NCBI GenBank assembly: GCA_963693085.1
Contig: OY856409.1
Location: 503,410,303-503,474,302, forward strand
Length of the DNA stretch: 64,000 bases
Direction of reading: 5' to 3'
Origin: Alisma plantago-aquatica
Taxonomy: Eukaryota; Streptophyta; Magnoliopsida; Alismatales; Alismataceae
Shown here: positions 33,301-46,720 of the stretch, in pieces
Position numbering within the stretch: the first letter of the stretch is position 1
How the letters are laid out: each line of letters opens with the position of its first letter
Made by a program: the position numbers and the translations under genes
The notes under the pieces: generated by a model
Database searches by the model: none
Seen by the model: the letters and a program-made list of their open reading frames with translations, nothing else
Told to the model about the DNA's origin: nothing

Positions 33301-36160
33301 CAAGTCTAATTAACAAATTGGGCTCACCACTTGCAAAAACTATACAAATGAAATTCAAGAGGGATAAATAGCAGAAAATTTAAAATGGAAAATTCCATAC
33401 CTGAAGACTCCAAGGTTTAAAACAAGACATATTTTGAGTTTCTCCAAGAAATTGCAAAGGACAAGCTAAAAAGTGGAACATTAATTGATTTGGAATCAAA
33501 CATTGTTCAATTCGAGTGATTTAGGATTAGATTTCCACTAGGGATTATTATATGGTATTCTCTCCCTCATTACTATATCTATATTTCCATCTAGGTTTCA
33601 TGCTCAAGTATGTAATTACTTTCTCTATTTTAGGTCTTCAAATGTTATTCTCTCTCAAATATAATTCTATTTAGCCTTTATGGTCAAGGATGTTCATTAT
33701 ATGAGATATGAATTATCAAGTTACCCTTGTCAAGAATCTTGGGTTTAAGTCATACATAATCAATGCATATTGGTTATAAACTCTTACTTTGGTTCAACTA
33801 TTTATGTTAACCTAATTATGTTTCATTAATGTATGAATATCAGAATGGAATACATTTTTATATAGTCTCACATAAGTTTCATCATATACTTTATTTCCAA
33901 GTATAATGTTACTCATAATCGAGTAGATTTCTCTTTTATATTTTCTATCTCTATAGGTTCATTTAGATCAAAATACTTATTAAATCAATATCTTCTCTTC
34001 AAATATAATATATATACTTCATGGGGTTTTGGCATGTAACAATGATATTATTAGTATTAATACACAAACATATGTATACCCAAAGTATATGTATGTAGCA
34101 ATATCGTGGAGTTGTTTGACCGGACAATCTATCTACCTTATCCAATGACTTACTTTATTAGCCAAACTATCATATCACATTATAATATACTAAAATATAG
34201 TTTTTGATATTATAGATATGTAGTAGTGCCACAAATATGTAATGAGATTAGCCTATCTAACCAACAAACACATTACATTTATAATTATCTAACTCTTTAT
34301 TCTCCATATCATTTATTTTTAATCACATGAATGTACCAATCATAGGCTCTTGATCACTTCATATGATTGAAATCTAGTGTATGATCGATTATTCATTGTT
34401 GATTTGCCTCGATTGAACAGGAGGTGAACCCATTCCATGCTTCTCCTTCATGTCCACATGCACATTATTGTTTCCGTAGATGTCATCTAGTTTTTGTGAT
34501 GTATTTTAGTTGATCACTCAACCATGGAGGTGGATTTATAATCATATGGTTGTACTGATAGAAACTTTCATTTGTAGTTTTTGCTCTTCGGCTGCTATGT
34601 GGTCTTGGACAACTACAATTTAGTGACCCCTTATGGTTGGGGTGGGAGGGGGTTTCCATTGTAGGATATGAAAGGACATTGAGGGAAGGTTGTGAGGATG
34701 CAATAGTATGTGATTTGGAGAACTAGATGACATTAGGGAGGTTGGATAACTAGAGTATATTCTTCTGCATTACATTTATTAATGGTGGTAGACCTTGGTA
34801 GGTCCGACAGAAGTCTAAAAGTTGTGAGCTTTAGAACTTTGGTTGTAGGAAAAAGGGGGATGTCTCCCAGGGATCCATCTTCATTGGATTAAAGATAGAT
34901 GTCAATTAATATAGATGACAATGTGAGGTAGTACGGCTAGAGGCCATTTTGTTTGCATTGGGGTAACGATGCCATTTAAGGAACCAATGAAGGAATGTCT
35001 ATGAGAATCAATCGATTGCATGTATTCAAGGAGGTTGTTGCAAGTCTCTCTTAATCATGGTTGAGGGCTTGGAGGTCCTAGGGTAGGATGTAAGGACGTT
35101 CAAGGGTGATGAAGGTGAGAGCCAGAGCCAGAGGCAGGATGCAACCAAGTAGAGTTGAAAAGGGGGTGATGTCAGAACATAATAGTTTTGCAGGTCAAAA
35201 GAGTTAGAGTTTCTTATCTATGCTAGTTTGTCTTTCCCATTCATGGTTGGGTATTGTGGATTATGTAGTATGAGGGGGTGCTTCCAGGGTTCTTCTAGGT
35301 TTAGGTTGAAGAGGAGGAGTGGGGTTGATGTGGTTGTTATTTCTATGGTACTGTGAGATAAGAGTCCCAATATGAGTTTTGTTGGTTGGGTCTCTCTACT
35401 ATTATCACTACAAGTATTGAATGGTAATGGAGGCTCCTATTCTAGGTTTTTTTAGCATTTTCGGGTGGAGGGAGTTTAAGGTGAAGGGAGATGGTCTTTC
35501 TTCTGGCATGTTGTTAGGTAGATTGGGAGGATGACAATGTGACCACTTTCATCAGTCACCGCTCACATCAACATTATAAAAAGGTGGAAATAGGTCTCCC
35601 CTCGATAAGAAAATGTTAAATTAATAAATATAATATTACTATTCTTCAATTCATTTGTTTCATTAAGTTGTAAGCTTCATATATCCCATTCTAATCCTCC
35701 ATTTATTTTGATTTTTTTTCTTGACCCCATTTTCTAATCATCTAATTTATATGAATACTAACACCTACAGTTTTCATTTTTGAGTTGGCTAATTTAATTT
35801 TTGTCATATATAGAAAAATATTTGATATTAATAATATGATATATTTTATTGAGTGATTACAAAGTCATAATTGTGAGACTGAGAATTTTACATCAATAAA
35901 AGGTCAAATAAAGGTACTTTGGCATAAACACTTCGAATTGCAAAAATGATACTGAAATGACTCACTTAATAAATTGGAATGGCCTATTATCAAATATTTC
36001 TCTAGAGGGGAAAGTCAACTAATTTAGATAAAAGGAAACACAACCGATGACTAATTACATCAAAGAATATAATGATTTCTCAAAATAAATAATTGATACT
36101 TTCAAATGGTGAACTAATATGTAAATGGGCTCAAGTTAGGGAAACATTATGACTTACAGC
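33301..36160. other. Unassigned stretch; G-rich plus strand at 34560-35560
   Basis: No domain recognised. 33300-34400 is plain AT-rich DNA. From about 34560 to 35560 the plus strand is strikingly G- and T-rich (many GAGG, GGGG and GGTTG words) and C-poor, with no long open frame on either strand. From 35600 it returns to AT-rich. Confidence 0.35.
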
Positions 36161-38400
36161 TCAATATAGAATTAGTACTTGGATTTGGGTACACTACAAA
36201 TACCAACACTATCCTATCTGCATGCTTTGTCCTCACTCACACGTAGAACTAGTTCAACTTCTCAACAAGGTCAACCATCCTATGACTACTCTACGACAAA
36301 GTACACTATTGATGTGTTTCATGAAAAAGAGGTGCACCTTGTTAATATGGGTTGTCCATTCATTACATTTTGATCATTTTATTGGTGGTCTGAAATTTAA
36401 ACATGATAAAATCTCCCCCATGTTGACTCTTCACATCCTAAAAAAGGCTCTTCTATGGGGGTCACATAATCTCTTCCCTATTGAATGTAGACCCTAAATT
36501 TCCCATTTAAAACCATTTCTCACTAAAATCTACTAGCACAAAGTTGTCTGCATCTCGCCTCAGTAAATAGCCCTTTTCTCATGCATGTACCATATGAATC
36601 AAGACTGGTATGTCACATCTTATTTGGACCTAACCTACTAGAAGGGATTTTTTCTTTGATACCATTTGCAATGCATGGGCCCACATTCTAAGGCTCTAGT
36701 AGAGTTCTAGGAATGATGAATGGCCCCATAGAACAACACTTGCATTGATTTCACACTTTTTCCTCACTTGTGCATATCATAGATTCAACTTCTTGGCATG
36801 ACACCTATCATATTACTACTATAGACGTAGCACACCTAACTACAAAGTACCTATTCAAATGCTACTGGGAAAGGATGTGAACCTTGTTCGTATGGTTAAT
36901 GCAACCATTATTCTTGAGATCATTTTATATGAGGCATGAAATCCTTATATGTTACAAGAACTTGTTCTTTCATACCTCAAGAATTTAATGCATTATCTAC
37001 ATGGTAGGAAATGTTATTTTCCATTGATCATAAAATTCAAAGTATATCATTACACTAGTGAGGGTAACTATGAGATATAGGTGTTCACTTGGGATGACTA
37101 AGGGTTATAAATGTAAAGTTGATTACAATCTAGGAGTGATGAACATTTTTGCTGACGATTTAAGAAATATTTCATGTTCAACTTCCTCTTCAAATATAAT
37201 TATTCTATATTCCTTACCTTGAGTTAGGATGTATATGGTATTATATCTCCAAGATATGCACATGTAGATGAATTTATCTCAGTTGGGTGTCCCACAAGAA
37301 AATTTACTTTAGTCAAATATGAGATAGCACAAAAGAGAGATTTTGAAGATGGGTCGATATATAAGTCATTCTACAAGATATAACAAAAGGAAAGAAAGAA
37401 AGCATCCATTTTGTTGGCCACGATACATTATGTTTGTGTTTCTATACATCAGAAAGATAATTTGAGGAAAAGGGCTTCTATAGAATCTCATTCTCTAAGT
37501 ACATTATGCATAATGGAAACATAAACTTAAGATGTATAAGAACCTAAATTATCTATATTTGTTCCCATGATTTAAGAAATATGTGGTTGAGCATTTGAGG
37601 ATAATGTTGGTTATCAACAAGTGAAGGGAAAGCTTAGAAACCAGCCTTGTTATTTCATTCTTTGTCAACAAATAAATTTAAAGGGATCATGTTACCATAC
37701 ATTATATTTGTATTACCAAAAACAACAAAAGGATATTTTACATTTTGGAAGTATAGACCAATTGACATAGTCAACACACCTTACTCCAATCAAGACTATC
37801 TTTTTTACATTCAAATAAGAACAAATATATGTAAATGGTTTAGGGTGTCTTCATTTGGTACCTCTGTTTCTATTTTCTATAGGATGATCACAACTTACAA
37901 CAAAAATCTAGCATAGATATAGGCCATGGTTATACTATTATTTATTAAGCATGGACTTCCACCCACAAATATTTTCAAAGTGTGAAAGAATAAATTCAAT
38001 ATATTTTGAGATACCATGTTATGTAAATTTTGGTTAGTTGGGATGTATGACAATGATTGATTGAGTTTCAATATAATAACATCAGCCAACATACTTTGTA
38101 TGTCAAAACATATTTACACTTTAGGTGGTGAACTTATCCAATATGTTTGTACGATATGGGTGAAAAGTAGTACATACAACCAATAATAGTGTTTTTGACT
38201 ATATAATAGATTTAGACCATCATGTAGTATATGAAGGTATTTTCTATAGATAAACATATTACATTGGTTGGAATAGTATATTAATTGATGTGCAAGTTGG
38301 AAATATATTGTAACTAAAAGTCTCACCTTGGGGTATTCGAAGAAGGCAAAATAGTCGCCTATACATAACATGTAGTTGAGTAGGTTGGTAACCTAGCATA
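36160..38400 (+). other. Unidentified decayed coding-like region
   Basis: Short open runs on the plus strand have protein-like composition: 36179-36373 (SSTSQQGQPSYDYSTTKYTI, then EKEVHLVNMGCPFITF), and about 37270-37400 without ATG (HVDEFISVGCPTRKFTLVKY, then RDFEDGSIYKSFYKIQ). A second stretch near 36810-36900 (NYKVPIQMLLGKDVNLVRM) looks related to the first. I cannot name the family. A decayed transposon or pararetrovirus-like polyprotein is possible, but nothing seen proves it. Confidence 0.3.
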
Positions 38401-39766
38401 TAATTTTGAATGACCACATGAACTATATAAACTACATAATATTTTTATGTTTTTATACTAGACCAATGTTAACTATAGATGGAACAAACGTACAACATGT
38501 ATAAGTAAGTTGAGCAAAAGATGTCTTCTATGGAGAAGCAATAGTGTATATCTGGAAAGGTAGACATAGAAGTTGAGAAAGTAGATGAATATGATGTTGT
38601 AGGTGTGTTGACCTCACTATGGTGTTGAGGAATCCATGAGGGATTGAGGAGAGATTCACCGTAAGTATCATACTATTTTCTTTGATTTTAGGATAGAATC
38701 GTGAAATGAGTGGTTATTTGTTGAATGTTCAAGATATATTTATCTTTGTAATGAATTACCTTTTAATAATGTGTTTTTACCTATTCAATATACCATGTGT
38801 TTAATATGTTTACCGATTAAGTTACATTTTTAACCATATTTAAGTTGAATAATTTCCTTTTGAAACTAAAACCCTTATTTCAATTGAAATAGGGTTTGGG
38901 ATGATTGTATAAAATAATACATTGAATGTGATGATAGAATAGTAATTTTAAATATTTTCTTGAGATCCAAGGTTTGATTATGGGAATATTGTATTGTAAA
39001 TAGGACTTTACATAGGACTTGGAACCAAAAACACCCCACATTTAATATCACATGAGCTAAAGCATTTGTACTCAAGGGGGTGTCATAATATGCTCATGTT
39101 TGCAATTTGAAAAAATGAAACACTTTGCATTGAATTAAAACTGATTCATACATAGTTCTTGGCAAAATAAAACTAAATTATGTTCATCTATGAAATCTAA
39201 TATACTTGGTAACATGACTAAACATAAGGTAAATTTTATCTATATCTCTCGATCGTCTTGGTAAATGGCACCCCACCAGGCTAAGGTTGAAGTTGTCCTA
39301 GTCTAGACAGTCCTTTTTATCCTTCACTTCCTCTAAGTCCTATGGACATCGCATCCCCATCCATGCAAACAAAACATCACATCAGTAAGCGGTATTTGGC
39401 ATTTATACGACATAGAAATAAATATAACTTGACATGAGTAAAATTGACATATACTTATTGGACATAAACTTGAACATGGAATTCCTTAATCATTCATGAG
39501 ATGTTAATAATATGAAGAATTGAATAGTAATTATATGAATCTCTCTATGACGTCCACTTAAGAGCACTTGATTGGCATGGATGCCTATGATTTGTCTATA
39601 AGGCCCATAATTACCCCTTGGAGTCCATGATTGGCTATAAAATACCATAATTGGCATGAAATCTCATAATGACCCCTTGAGGTCCATGATTTAAGAAGCA
39701 TACAAAAATTGATTCAATTCCAATTATCTTAACATTAATATTGTCTTTATGTAATCTTTGAACTTT
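38401..39766. other. Unassigned AT-rich stretch
   Basis: No domain, repeat or RNA gene recognised. Short open runs only. Confidence 0.4.
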
Positions 39767-40012
39767 AAGATGATGGGATTTCTGAGTCATCAAGGAGACT
39801 TCCTCTCCCAGACCCCTCATTGACCTATGGAGGCCCGACATAGGAGGAGTATGGTAAACAAAGTCTATGAACCATTAGTTCTGGTGCAAACCCTGTCAGA
39901 CATAAATCCCAGTTTATTCGTCTGTGTGAGGATTCGAACCTAAGACCTTTATCTGCGTTCATGGTTCAATTACCAGTGAGCCACACCCTTGTGGGAAGAT
40001 GATGAGATTTCT
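39767..40012. repeat. Target-site duplications flanking the SINE
   Basis: 17-bp direct repeats at 39767-39783 and 39996-40012, 16 of 17 identical, bound the SINE exactly. Confidence 0.85.
39784..39995 (-). mobile_element. tRNA-derived SINE, complete (212 bp)
   Basis: On the minus strand the element starts CCCACAAGGGTGTGGCTCAC. It has an RNA polymerase III A box (TGGCTCACTGG, 39983-39973) and B box (GGTTCGAATC, 39940-39931) 32 bases apart, as in tRNA-derived SINEs. It is flanked by 17-bp direct repeats with one mismatch, AAGATGATGGGATTTCT (39767-39783) and AAGATGATGAGATTTCT (39996-40012). The 3' end lacks an obvious poly-A. Confidence 0.85.
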
Positions 40013-42797
40013 CTTTCATAAATCATAATAGGGTTTCCGCTTATTAAACATGATTCATTAATCTTAATCAGAATTATAATTTGGGTTCTACCATAGACTA
40101 TAAGTAAACAACCAAGAAAATAGTGATAGATATACATGATGTCTTCTTGAGGATGCATTCATAATTCATGAAATCAACTAATGTGCATAATCATAAATAA
40201 ACATCCATTAAAACAAAAATTACTTGTGCCAAATATACATGTCCACTTCCTTTGATACTAATGATTTCTTTAATGTAATCTCAATTCCTTTTTTGATAAT
40301 CACCTAGACATCAACACATTTTGTAAGTGCAAATGAATTTCCTTTTTTCATTTTATATCTCAAACCGCCCATCTCCTAAACCTTGTATAAAAAAATATGA
40401 CTCTTACTTAAACTAAATCATACTCTAATGTAAAACCATGATAAAACTCTTGGCATTGAATGTATGTCAAAACTCACATTCTATAATCACTATAACACTC
40501 ATACTCGAATAAGCCATAACAAACCACACAATGTAATAACTAATCTATGATTAAATGAAAACTTTCAATTTGATATATCTCTAGATACTTTGATTTGGTT
40601 GAAATCAAATATAAACATCACAAACTCTATTCTATAGCGGTTAAGCATATGTAATGTTATATCTCATGAATATCCTTAAAACACATCATATGATATCATC
40701 TTGAGTATCAAATCAAATACTAATTTAAAATAGCATCAAACCTCATCAAAACTTTGAAAACAAGAATGATACCATGTAATAGGGTCTGGATAAAAGTATC
40801 AAATCATTCCATAGACAAACTATGGGTGGAATATCAAAATACCCGTACTAGTATTTACATAAAAAATTTAGTAAAACTTCAAATTAGAATGATTGGACTT
40901 TGAAATCATGATAAACACATTAAATATACTTACCATAAAACATCCATTAATTTCTAAAATCATTTTCTATTTTAATGCATAAAGCATAAAAATCATATAG
41001 ATTTCAATACACATAATAAATAAAATAATAAACATCCAAATCAAATATTAAACATATTTCTAGGACATAGTACACTCAAAATGCTTTCTAGTTACATATT
41101 TCGTCAAATGGACAACCAAAACTCAAGTTAAAAATTTGTAAAGTTACCTTAATTTTACTTGACATCAACGTCAACTATGGAAAACATACAATTGAGCATC
41201 CAGGTAGAGGGGGTTATTGGGCCACAAAAGTGGTGATCCTTCACCGGATTTGTAATCATATTTGGAGGCAATGACTGTGTCCCTGGTGTGTTGCAAAAAT
41301 AGAAGGGGAAGCATCGTATTGGAGGAGTAAGAGGCCACCCTCTATTTCTTTGTTCCCTTATCGCGGCACATCCGTAAAGGAGGGGAGAATGGGGATTGGG
41401 AAAAGGAGAACAAGGTAATGTGAAAGGGTCGTTAAAGTGGCACCACCAAAATTACAAGTCTTACTAACCCTCATCAACTCCCTCTCGTTGTACATGTTTT
41501 GTTTCTTGCCTTCCAAGCAAGATAAAGCATGAGTAGAATTATTTTAAGAAAATCCAAAGGAGATATATTTAATTTAAACCATCATCTTTATGTCTTCTTC
41601 TCTATACTCAAAAATTCTTAACTCCTAAATCAAGATTACAAAATATTTATTAGACATCCTATAAATTCTAAACAAACCATTATTACATTACCATATTTTT
41701 CTTATTCTAATAGAAAACTCAAACTATTTATTTATAATAACCATTGTCCACTAGCTTCATTACGTACAAAGCCTCTAACTTCTTGTTTTTTGTCATAGAT
41801 ATTTAGACCAACTATTTCAATAAAGAAAAGACAATAAAATCATTCAAAATACTATATGACTACATTTAATTTAATGCTTCTTATATATTCTTCAAAAAAG
41901 GTATATAACTTGGCCAAATATAATTTAAAAATTGTTAAATAAATTACTCATTCCCATATAATTCACATTCATTTGAAATGATGTTATGACTATGTAATAA
42001 TAAACCATTTTTAGTTTTCCATATTAAATGCATCAATTTTTACTTCCATCTTACATAACATATTATCATCCATAATTATAACTCATTTTTCATACCTCGC
42101 TTCCTAGTTGTGTTGGAAAGGTGATGGGTCAAAACCAGCATTTTTCTATAGTGTCAATAGGTATATTGTTCTTTAAATTTAATCATGTTGTATTCAATTA
42201 TTCAAACTTTGAAATGTTAAAAATAAACTAATCAAACAGTCCTTCCAACTTTCCTTCTACTATTTTATATAGTTTACATGTTGACTAGTTTTGACCAACA
42301 ATTAACAATGTATAATTATTTTGGTTTTGCATGTGTTCAATGTATTAACATTGTGTTTATATTTATATGAGTGGTTAAACAAATTTGAAATGAAACCATA
42401 TTTGGACTATACATTAATTAAGGCAGTCTACATCCTTCTTAGTCAATAAATTTTGAGTTTTACATATCTTTTGCTCATAATTTCTATATTTGTCATTTAC
42501 CTTGATGGTATGCATTTAGAAGATTGGGTAAAGTGTAACATATTTCCAAGATTATTCTTTTGAGTCCAAAAGTGATATTATTAATAGTCGTCTACTTTTA
42601 TGCCTTTTGGAAGCTTTCATAGAGAAGAGAGAAAGGGAGATTATTGGTATTTTTTTACAAGTTAAAAACTAATAAGGGAAAATGGAAATTTCTTGCCCAA
42701 TTTAACTTAATCCATATTTTCAAATTCTACTCCTTTTTTAGTGAACATTTTAAAATATAGGAGAGAGAAAAGAAAGAAAAACTAATAGCCATAAATT
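40013..42797. other. Unassigned AT-rich stretch with a short GC-richer island
   Basis: No domain recognised. An island at about 41195-41480 is clearly less AT-rich than its surroundings, with mixed GGGG and CCACC words, but no open frame or repeat stands out. Confidence 0.4.
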
Positions 42798-43013
42798 TGA
42801 ATTAATGGAATACGTTTTTGGATAGTGGGGAATTTCACCCCGGTCCAAGGTAGTAGGAGAGAGAGAACAACCAATAGCGAACGTTGTTAGACTTTAGTCC
42901 CTTCCACTAGTGCCCCAATGGGATTTAACAGAGATTCAATCCCACAACATGTGCTTCACAATCAGCAATCTTGACCAACTGAACTAGCTAGCAAGTGTGA
43001 ATTAATGGAATAC
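42798..43013. repeat. Target-site duplications flanking the second SINE
   Basis: TGAATTAATGGAATAC at 42798-42813 and 42998-43013, identical over 16 bp. Confidence 0.92.
42814..42997 (-). mobile_element. tRNA-derived SINE, complete (184 bp), different family
   Basis: On the minus strand it starts CACTTGCTAGCTAGTTCAGT, with an A box (TAGTTCAGTTGG, 42986-42975) and a B box (GATTGAATC, 42941-42933, one mismatch from GWTCRANNC). It ends in CTATCCAAAAAC. A perfect 16-bp direct repeat, TGAATTAATGGAATAC, flanks it at 42798-42813 and 42998-43013. The body differs from the SINE at 39784. Confidence 0.9.
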
Positions 43014-45700
43014 ATAATGCATATGTAAAAGAAAAAAAATATTTTTGTGTCTCATTTTTTTATTACTTCATTATATTATAAGGAATATCATTCATGATAT
43101 TTTACATAATCCCTACAACTATTTTTATTTAATAAAATTGTATGCTAAATTTTAAAGTAATTATTAAAATTAGGGTGTGATAGAAACCTGAGAGATTTAG
43201 TTTGGGGTCTTAGAGGAGTTGTTATGAAGGGATTTCTAATTTTGGTCTAGTTGGGGCCAAAATTTGATCAACCTTTCTAATAATCAATCATCCTCTTAGG
43301 TCTCAATCATCCAAAAAGTGGTCGTTGGGCAGTCAAAATTAATAAGATGTTCAATGACCAAGGGTGATTGTTTGGGGTTGATCATTGTCATTTCCTAAAA
43401 TGTTGAATGAAAATGTAGAAAAATCAATTGACTCATAATATTATTCATATTCAAACATTATCATACCATTTAGAGATTAATATGAAGGAATAAGAAGAGT
43501 TTTACAATATTTTTTGTATATTTTCCCTAATTAATCATTGAGTCTTTCTTATTCATCTAGTTTCTAAATAATGAGGCTGATTTTCCTATCATTATGTATG
43601 ATTTTCTTCACCTAAAAAAAACCCCTTTTGAAAAAAAATGCTCTAGAAATATCTATAGAAACCCTACTTTCTTTCTTCTTTCCCCAATTTGACATTCCTG
43701 ACCTAGAGTGAGATTTGATCTTGAGTGTTTGTGGTGAAATATATTTGGAAGATGTTGGTGTAAAATTCCACGAATGGCTTGGAGGCCATTTGTTTGTATT
43801 ATACATGTCTTATTCTGAAATCATTTTAGAGATTTCATATTATTTAAATAATACTTTGAATTGGATTGATGTTGATGATCTTAAGTTAAGGAAAATAGGG
43901 ATTTGTTTTGACAAATTAAGGTATATGAAGATGATATACAATTGGATTTTTCATTTAAAGTATAGAAACATTATATAACTCATTTATAGTCCTAGATTGA
44001 TGTTGAGCTTATTTACATGAATTTATTTGCTTTCTCATTTATGCCAATGTTTGGTCTTTTTCTACTTGAACCTACATTAGGCTCAAATATTTATTTTCAA
44101 GTGAAACTTTCTATGATCCAACATTGATATAATATGATATGAATGGAGGTGATTTGAGAAAGACAATATACATGGAAAATAATGTGTACTATAGAATTGA
44201 CTATATACATGGTTGTTTGACAGTTGAGTGGCTCAGATCATCAATGGTTAATGATCTACATCATTCTTAAGACTTCCATGATATGAGGAAAATCATCTAT
44301 GATTTTATTTAAATCATCAATGATGGATTTTGATTTATTTGAGTTGTCAGATAGCTTATCACAAGTATTATAACATGGCTTTGATATTTGTAATATGATT
44401 AGAGGTAAACTGGGATAAATGTTTCCCATATAGTTTGAATTACATGTTATATCGCCATTACACACATTTCCTAACATATTCAACAAGAACATTATCATTA
44501 TGGACACATAAACCCTAATTCTCAACCACAATCAAACCAAATCCAAATTACATATGTATGTTGCTTAATGTCATTAATGACTTCACGCTTAATTGAATTA
44601 TTAATATTCCATAATGAATTTGGAAAATTTTAGGGTGTTCATTGTTTTGGGAAAATATAAACTTTTCAATTGAAGGGACATTTGTTCTCTACATTTCGTT
44701 AAAGTTGGTCAACATAACAATTCTTTACCTACTACCAATATATTGAAGAAATAAAGAACTAACATTCAGAAAATGAAAATGAATTATTTATCAAAAATTA
44801 ACATATTAGTGCATTCCCCCATTTAAACGATTTAATGTGGAACACTATTGCACCATACTTTGTTGCTATTTCAAGCCTATCATGTTATAAAAAGAACCAC
44901 ATAAATTTTTTAGTGAAATTAAAACTCAGATGGATTCCAAAATTTATTTTAGTGTACTTCCCATATTTCTTAATATCAACTTACAATAGGTGGAATACAA
45001 CCCAAACTCAATGTTTATTAAAACCTTATAAAACATTGGCTTCAATATTTAATTTTACTCCATAGTTTCTTGTTTGTATTATTTTAAATCTAGAATTGAC
45101 GTACATAGTCACTATGCTAGAACATTTATTTATGTAATATTTTTGAGATATAATACGAATGACAAGATGAACCCAAATCCAACTCCTTATAATGCTCTAG
45201 TCTCTATATAAATTGGTACATTTATTTCCTCTTATATCCACTTTCCTAGTCACTCATTCATTATTTCTTTGACCTCTAATAGGTATTAGTACATATTCTC
45301 ATTCAGTATAGTTTAACTCCAATACCTTTAACTAATATTGGATTCAAGGGAATGATAATAAGTATTGTATTAGGCATATATTGTTCTGGTTCTTGAGTTT
45401 CTCATATATTTGTATATATATTATGAAGTTTTTCCCATACGATGTTTTTTTCAAGAAAGTGGAGTATATGAGATATTACACATCATATTACTAGTTTAAT
45501 TTTAATCTATGATCTTATATTCAGATACATTTGGTTTCTCTCTTTTTAAGTTATGTTAAATATGAATAGGTTTTACTTGTGTCCATGTCCATTCCTCTAT
45601 GTGAAAGATTAATAATAAACATAGTCATATTCACCCCTGTTCGCCTAGACATTCATCGAGATGTGGTATGACACATTGGCCTTGCGAAAAAATCATACAA
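43014..45700. other. Unassigned AT-rich stretch
   Basis: No domain recognised. Two open runs of 87-91 residues (43715-43978 plus; 44531-44256 minus) have no family resemblance I can name and no codon-level support; both are AT-driven. Confidence 0.4.
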
Positions 45701-45717
45701 AGTTAGAATTTTCTCTT

Positions 45718-46705
45718 GTAATAGAATATTAGGAGGGAGGCATAAAAAGGATAGAAAGAGAGAAGAAAAGTACAAAAATAGGGAGTATATAGAATACAAA
45801 AAAGTAGATGGAAGTATAAAATATAGAGGAGGGACGTAGACATATGAGGATGGAAGTACAAAAAGAGGAGCGAAGTAATTTTCACTCTCCCTCTAAATTT
45901 TTGGTACTTTGTAGACTGAAATTATGGAAAGAGAGATTGAGATATTAATTAATTCATCTGCATATAAATACTGAATAGTACTAACCCTCTTAGTTTTTCT
46001 ACATCCCACTTTTTTAACATAATTCTAATAATGCATTTACTGATTTGTGTATTTTTGTTGATAATATGAAAAACTATACTAAAAAGTATTTCCCTCCTAT
46101 TTTTTCAACTTCCCTCCGCTTTTACTAGACAAATGCTAACACCACATGTGCTATAGTAATTTATATATTCTTGTATTGATGAACAAACAATATCAAAAGG
46201 CGTCGTAGTTATTTGTGTATTTTGGTATTGATGCGCAAACAACACCAAAACGTATTGTAATGATTTGTGTATTTTTGGTAGTGATCCACAAATAAAACCA
46301 AAATGTATTGTATTGATTTGTGTATTTTTATCACTAATGAACTATAAATATAAAAAAACTATTGTGCTAATTTGTGTGTTTTTGGTGTTGATGCACTAAC
46401 AATACCAAAAATATATTATATTGAATTGTGCATTTATGGTATCATCCAATTTTTGCATGTTACCAATCATATTTCTCTCTTCTATTTTTTACATAGTGTT
46501 ACTAATATTTCCATCCTTTATTTTTGAATTAAGACTGGAAAGTAATTCCCTCCTCTTCTTTTTTCTGTTTCCCTCTTCCCTCTATATACTTTCCCCTCTC
46601 TCTTATCTACTTCCCTCTTCCATTTTTTTCTACTTTTTCTATTTTTGTACTAATCTCCTATCTCTATCTACTTTTCTCATCTCTTCTTTCTACATCCATT
46701 TTACA
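45718..46705. repeat. Inverted purine/pyrimidine-rich arms around a tandem hairpin repeat
   Basis: 45718-45890 is purine-rich (GAGGAGG, AAGTACAAAAATAGGGAG). 46548-46705 is its rough complement (CCCTCCTCTTC, CTATTTTTGTACTAATCTCC). The reverse complement of the right arm aligns in pieces with the left arm, for example AGTACAAAAATAG in both. Between them lies a tandem repeat of 52-54 bp units (46155-46440). This could be a fold-back or long-TIR DNA element, but no target duplication was identified. Confidence 0.5.
46155..46440. repeat. Tandem repeat, about five 52-54 bp units each with a hairpin
   Basis: Units start near 46160, 46211, 46263, 46316, 46370 and 46424 with ATTTGTGTATTTTTGG-like text. 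Most carry an inverted repeat, such as TTTTGGTGTTG then nine bases then CAATACCAAAA (46380-46410). An isolated partial unit lies at about 46041. Confidence 0.8.
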
Positions 46706-46720
46706 AATCATTATTAGTAC

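Noticed and set aside
39931..39983. tRNA gene suggested by A and B boxes
   Set aside because: The sequence does not fold into a tRNA cloverleaf with acceptor ends, and exact target duplications show it is the head of a SINE.
43715..43978. Small secreted or regulatory protein (87 codons)
   Set aside because: No recognisable domain or signal peptide, AT-driven composition, and no neighbouring gene structure.
46155..46440. CRISPR-like array
   Set aside because: The units are contiguous tandem repeats without unique spacers, in a plant nuclear context.
46421..46717. 98-codon plus-strand open frame, apparently membrane-like
   Set aside because: It translates the pyrimidine-rich right arm of an inverted repeat; Phe/Leu/Ser richness follows from TTC/CTC/TCT runs.
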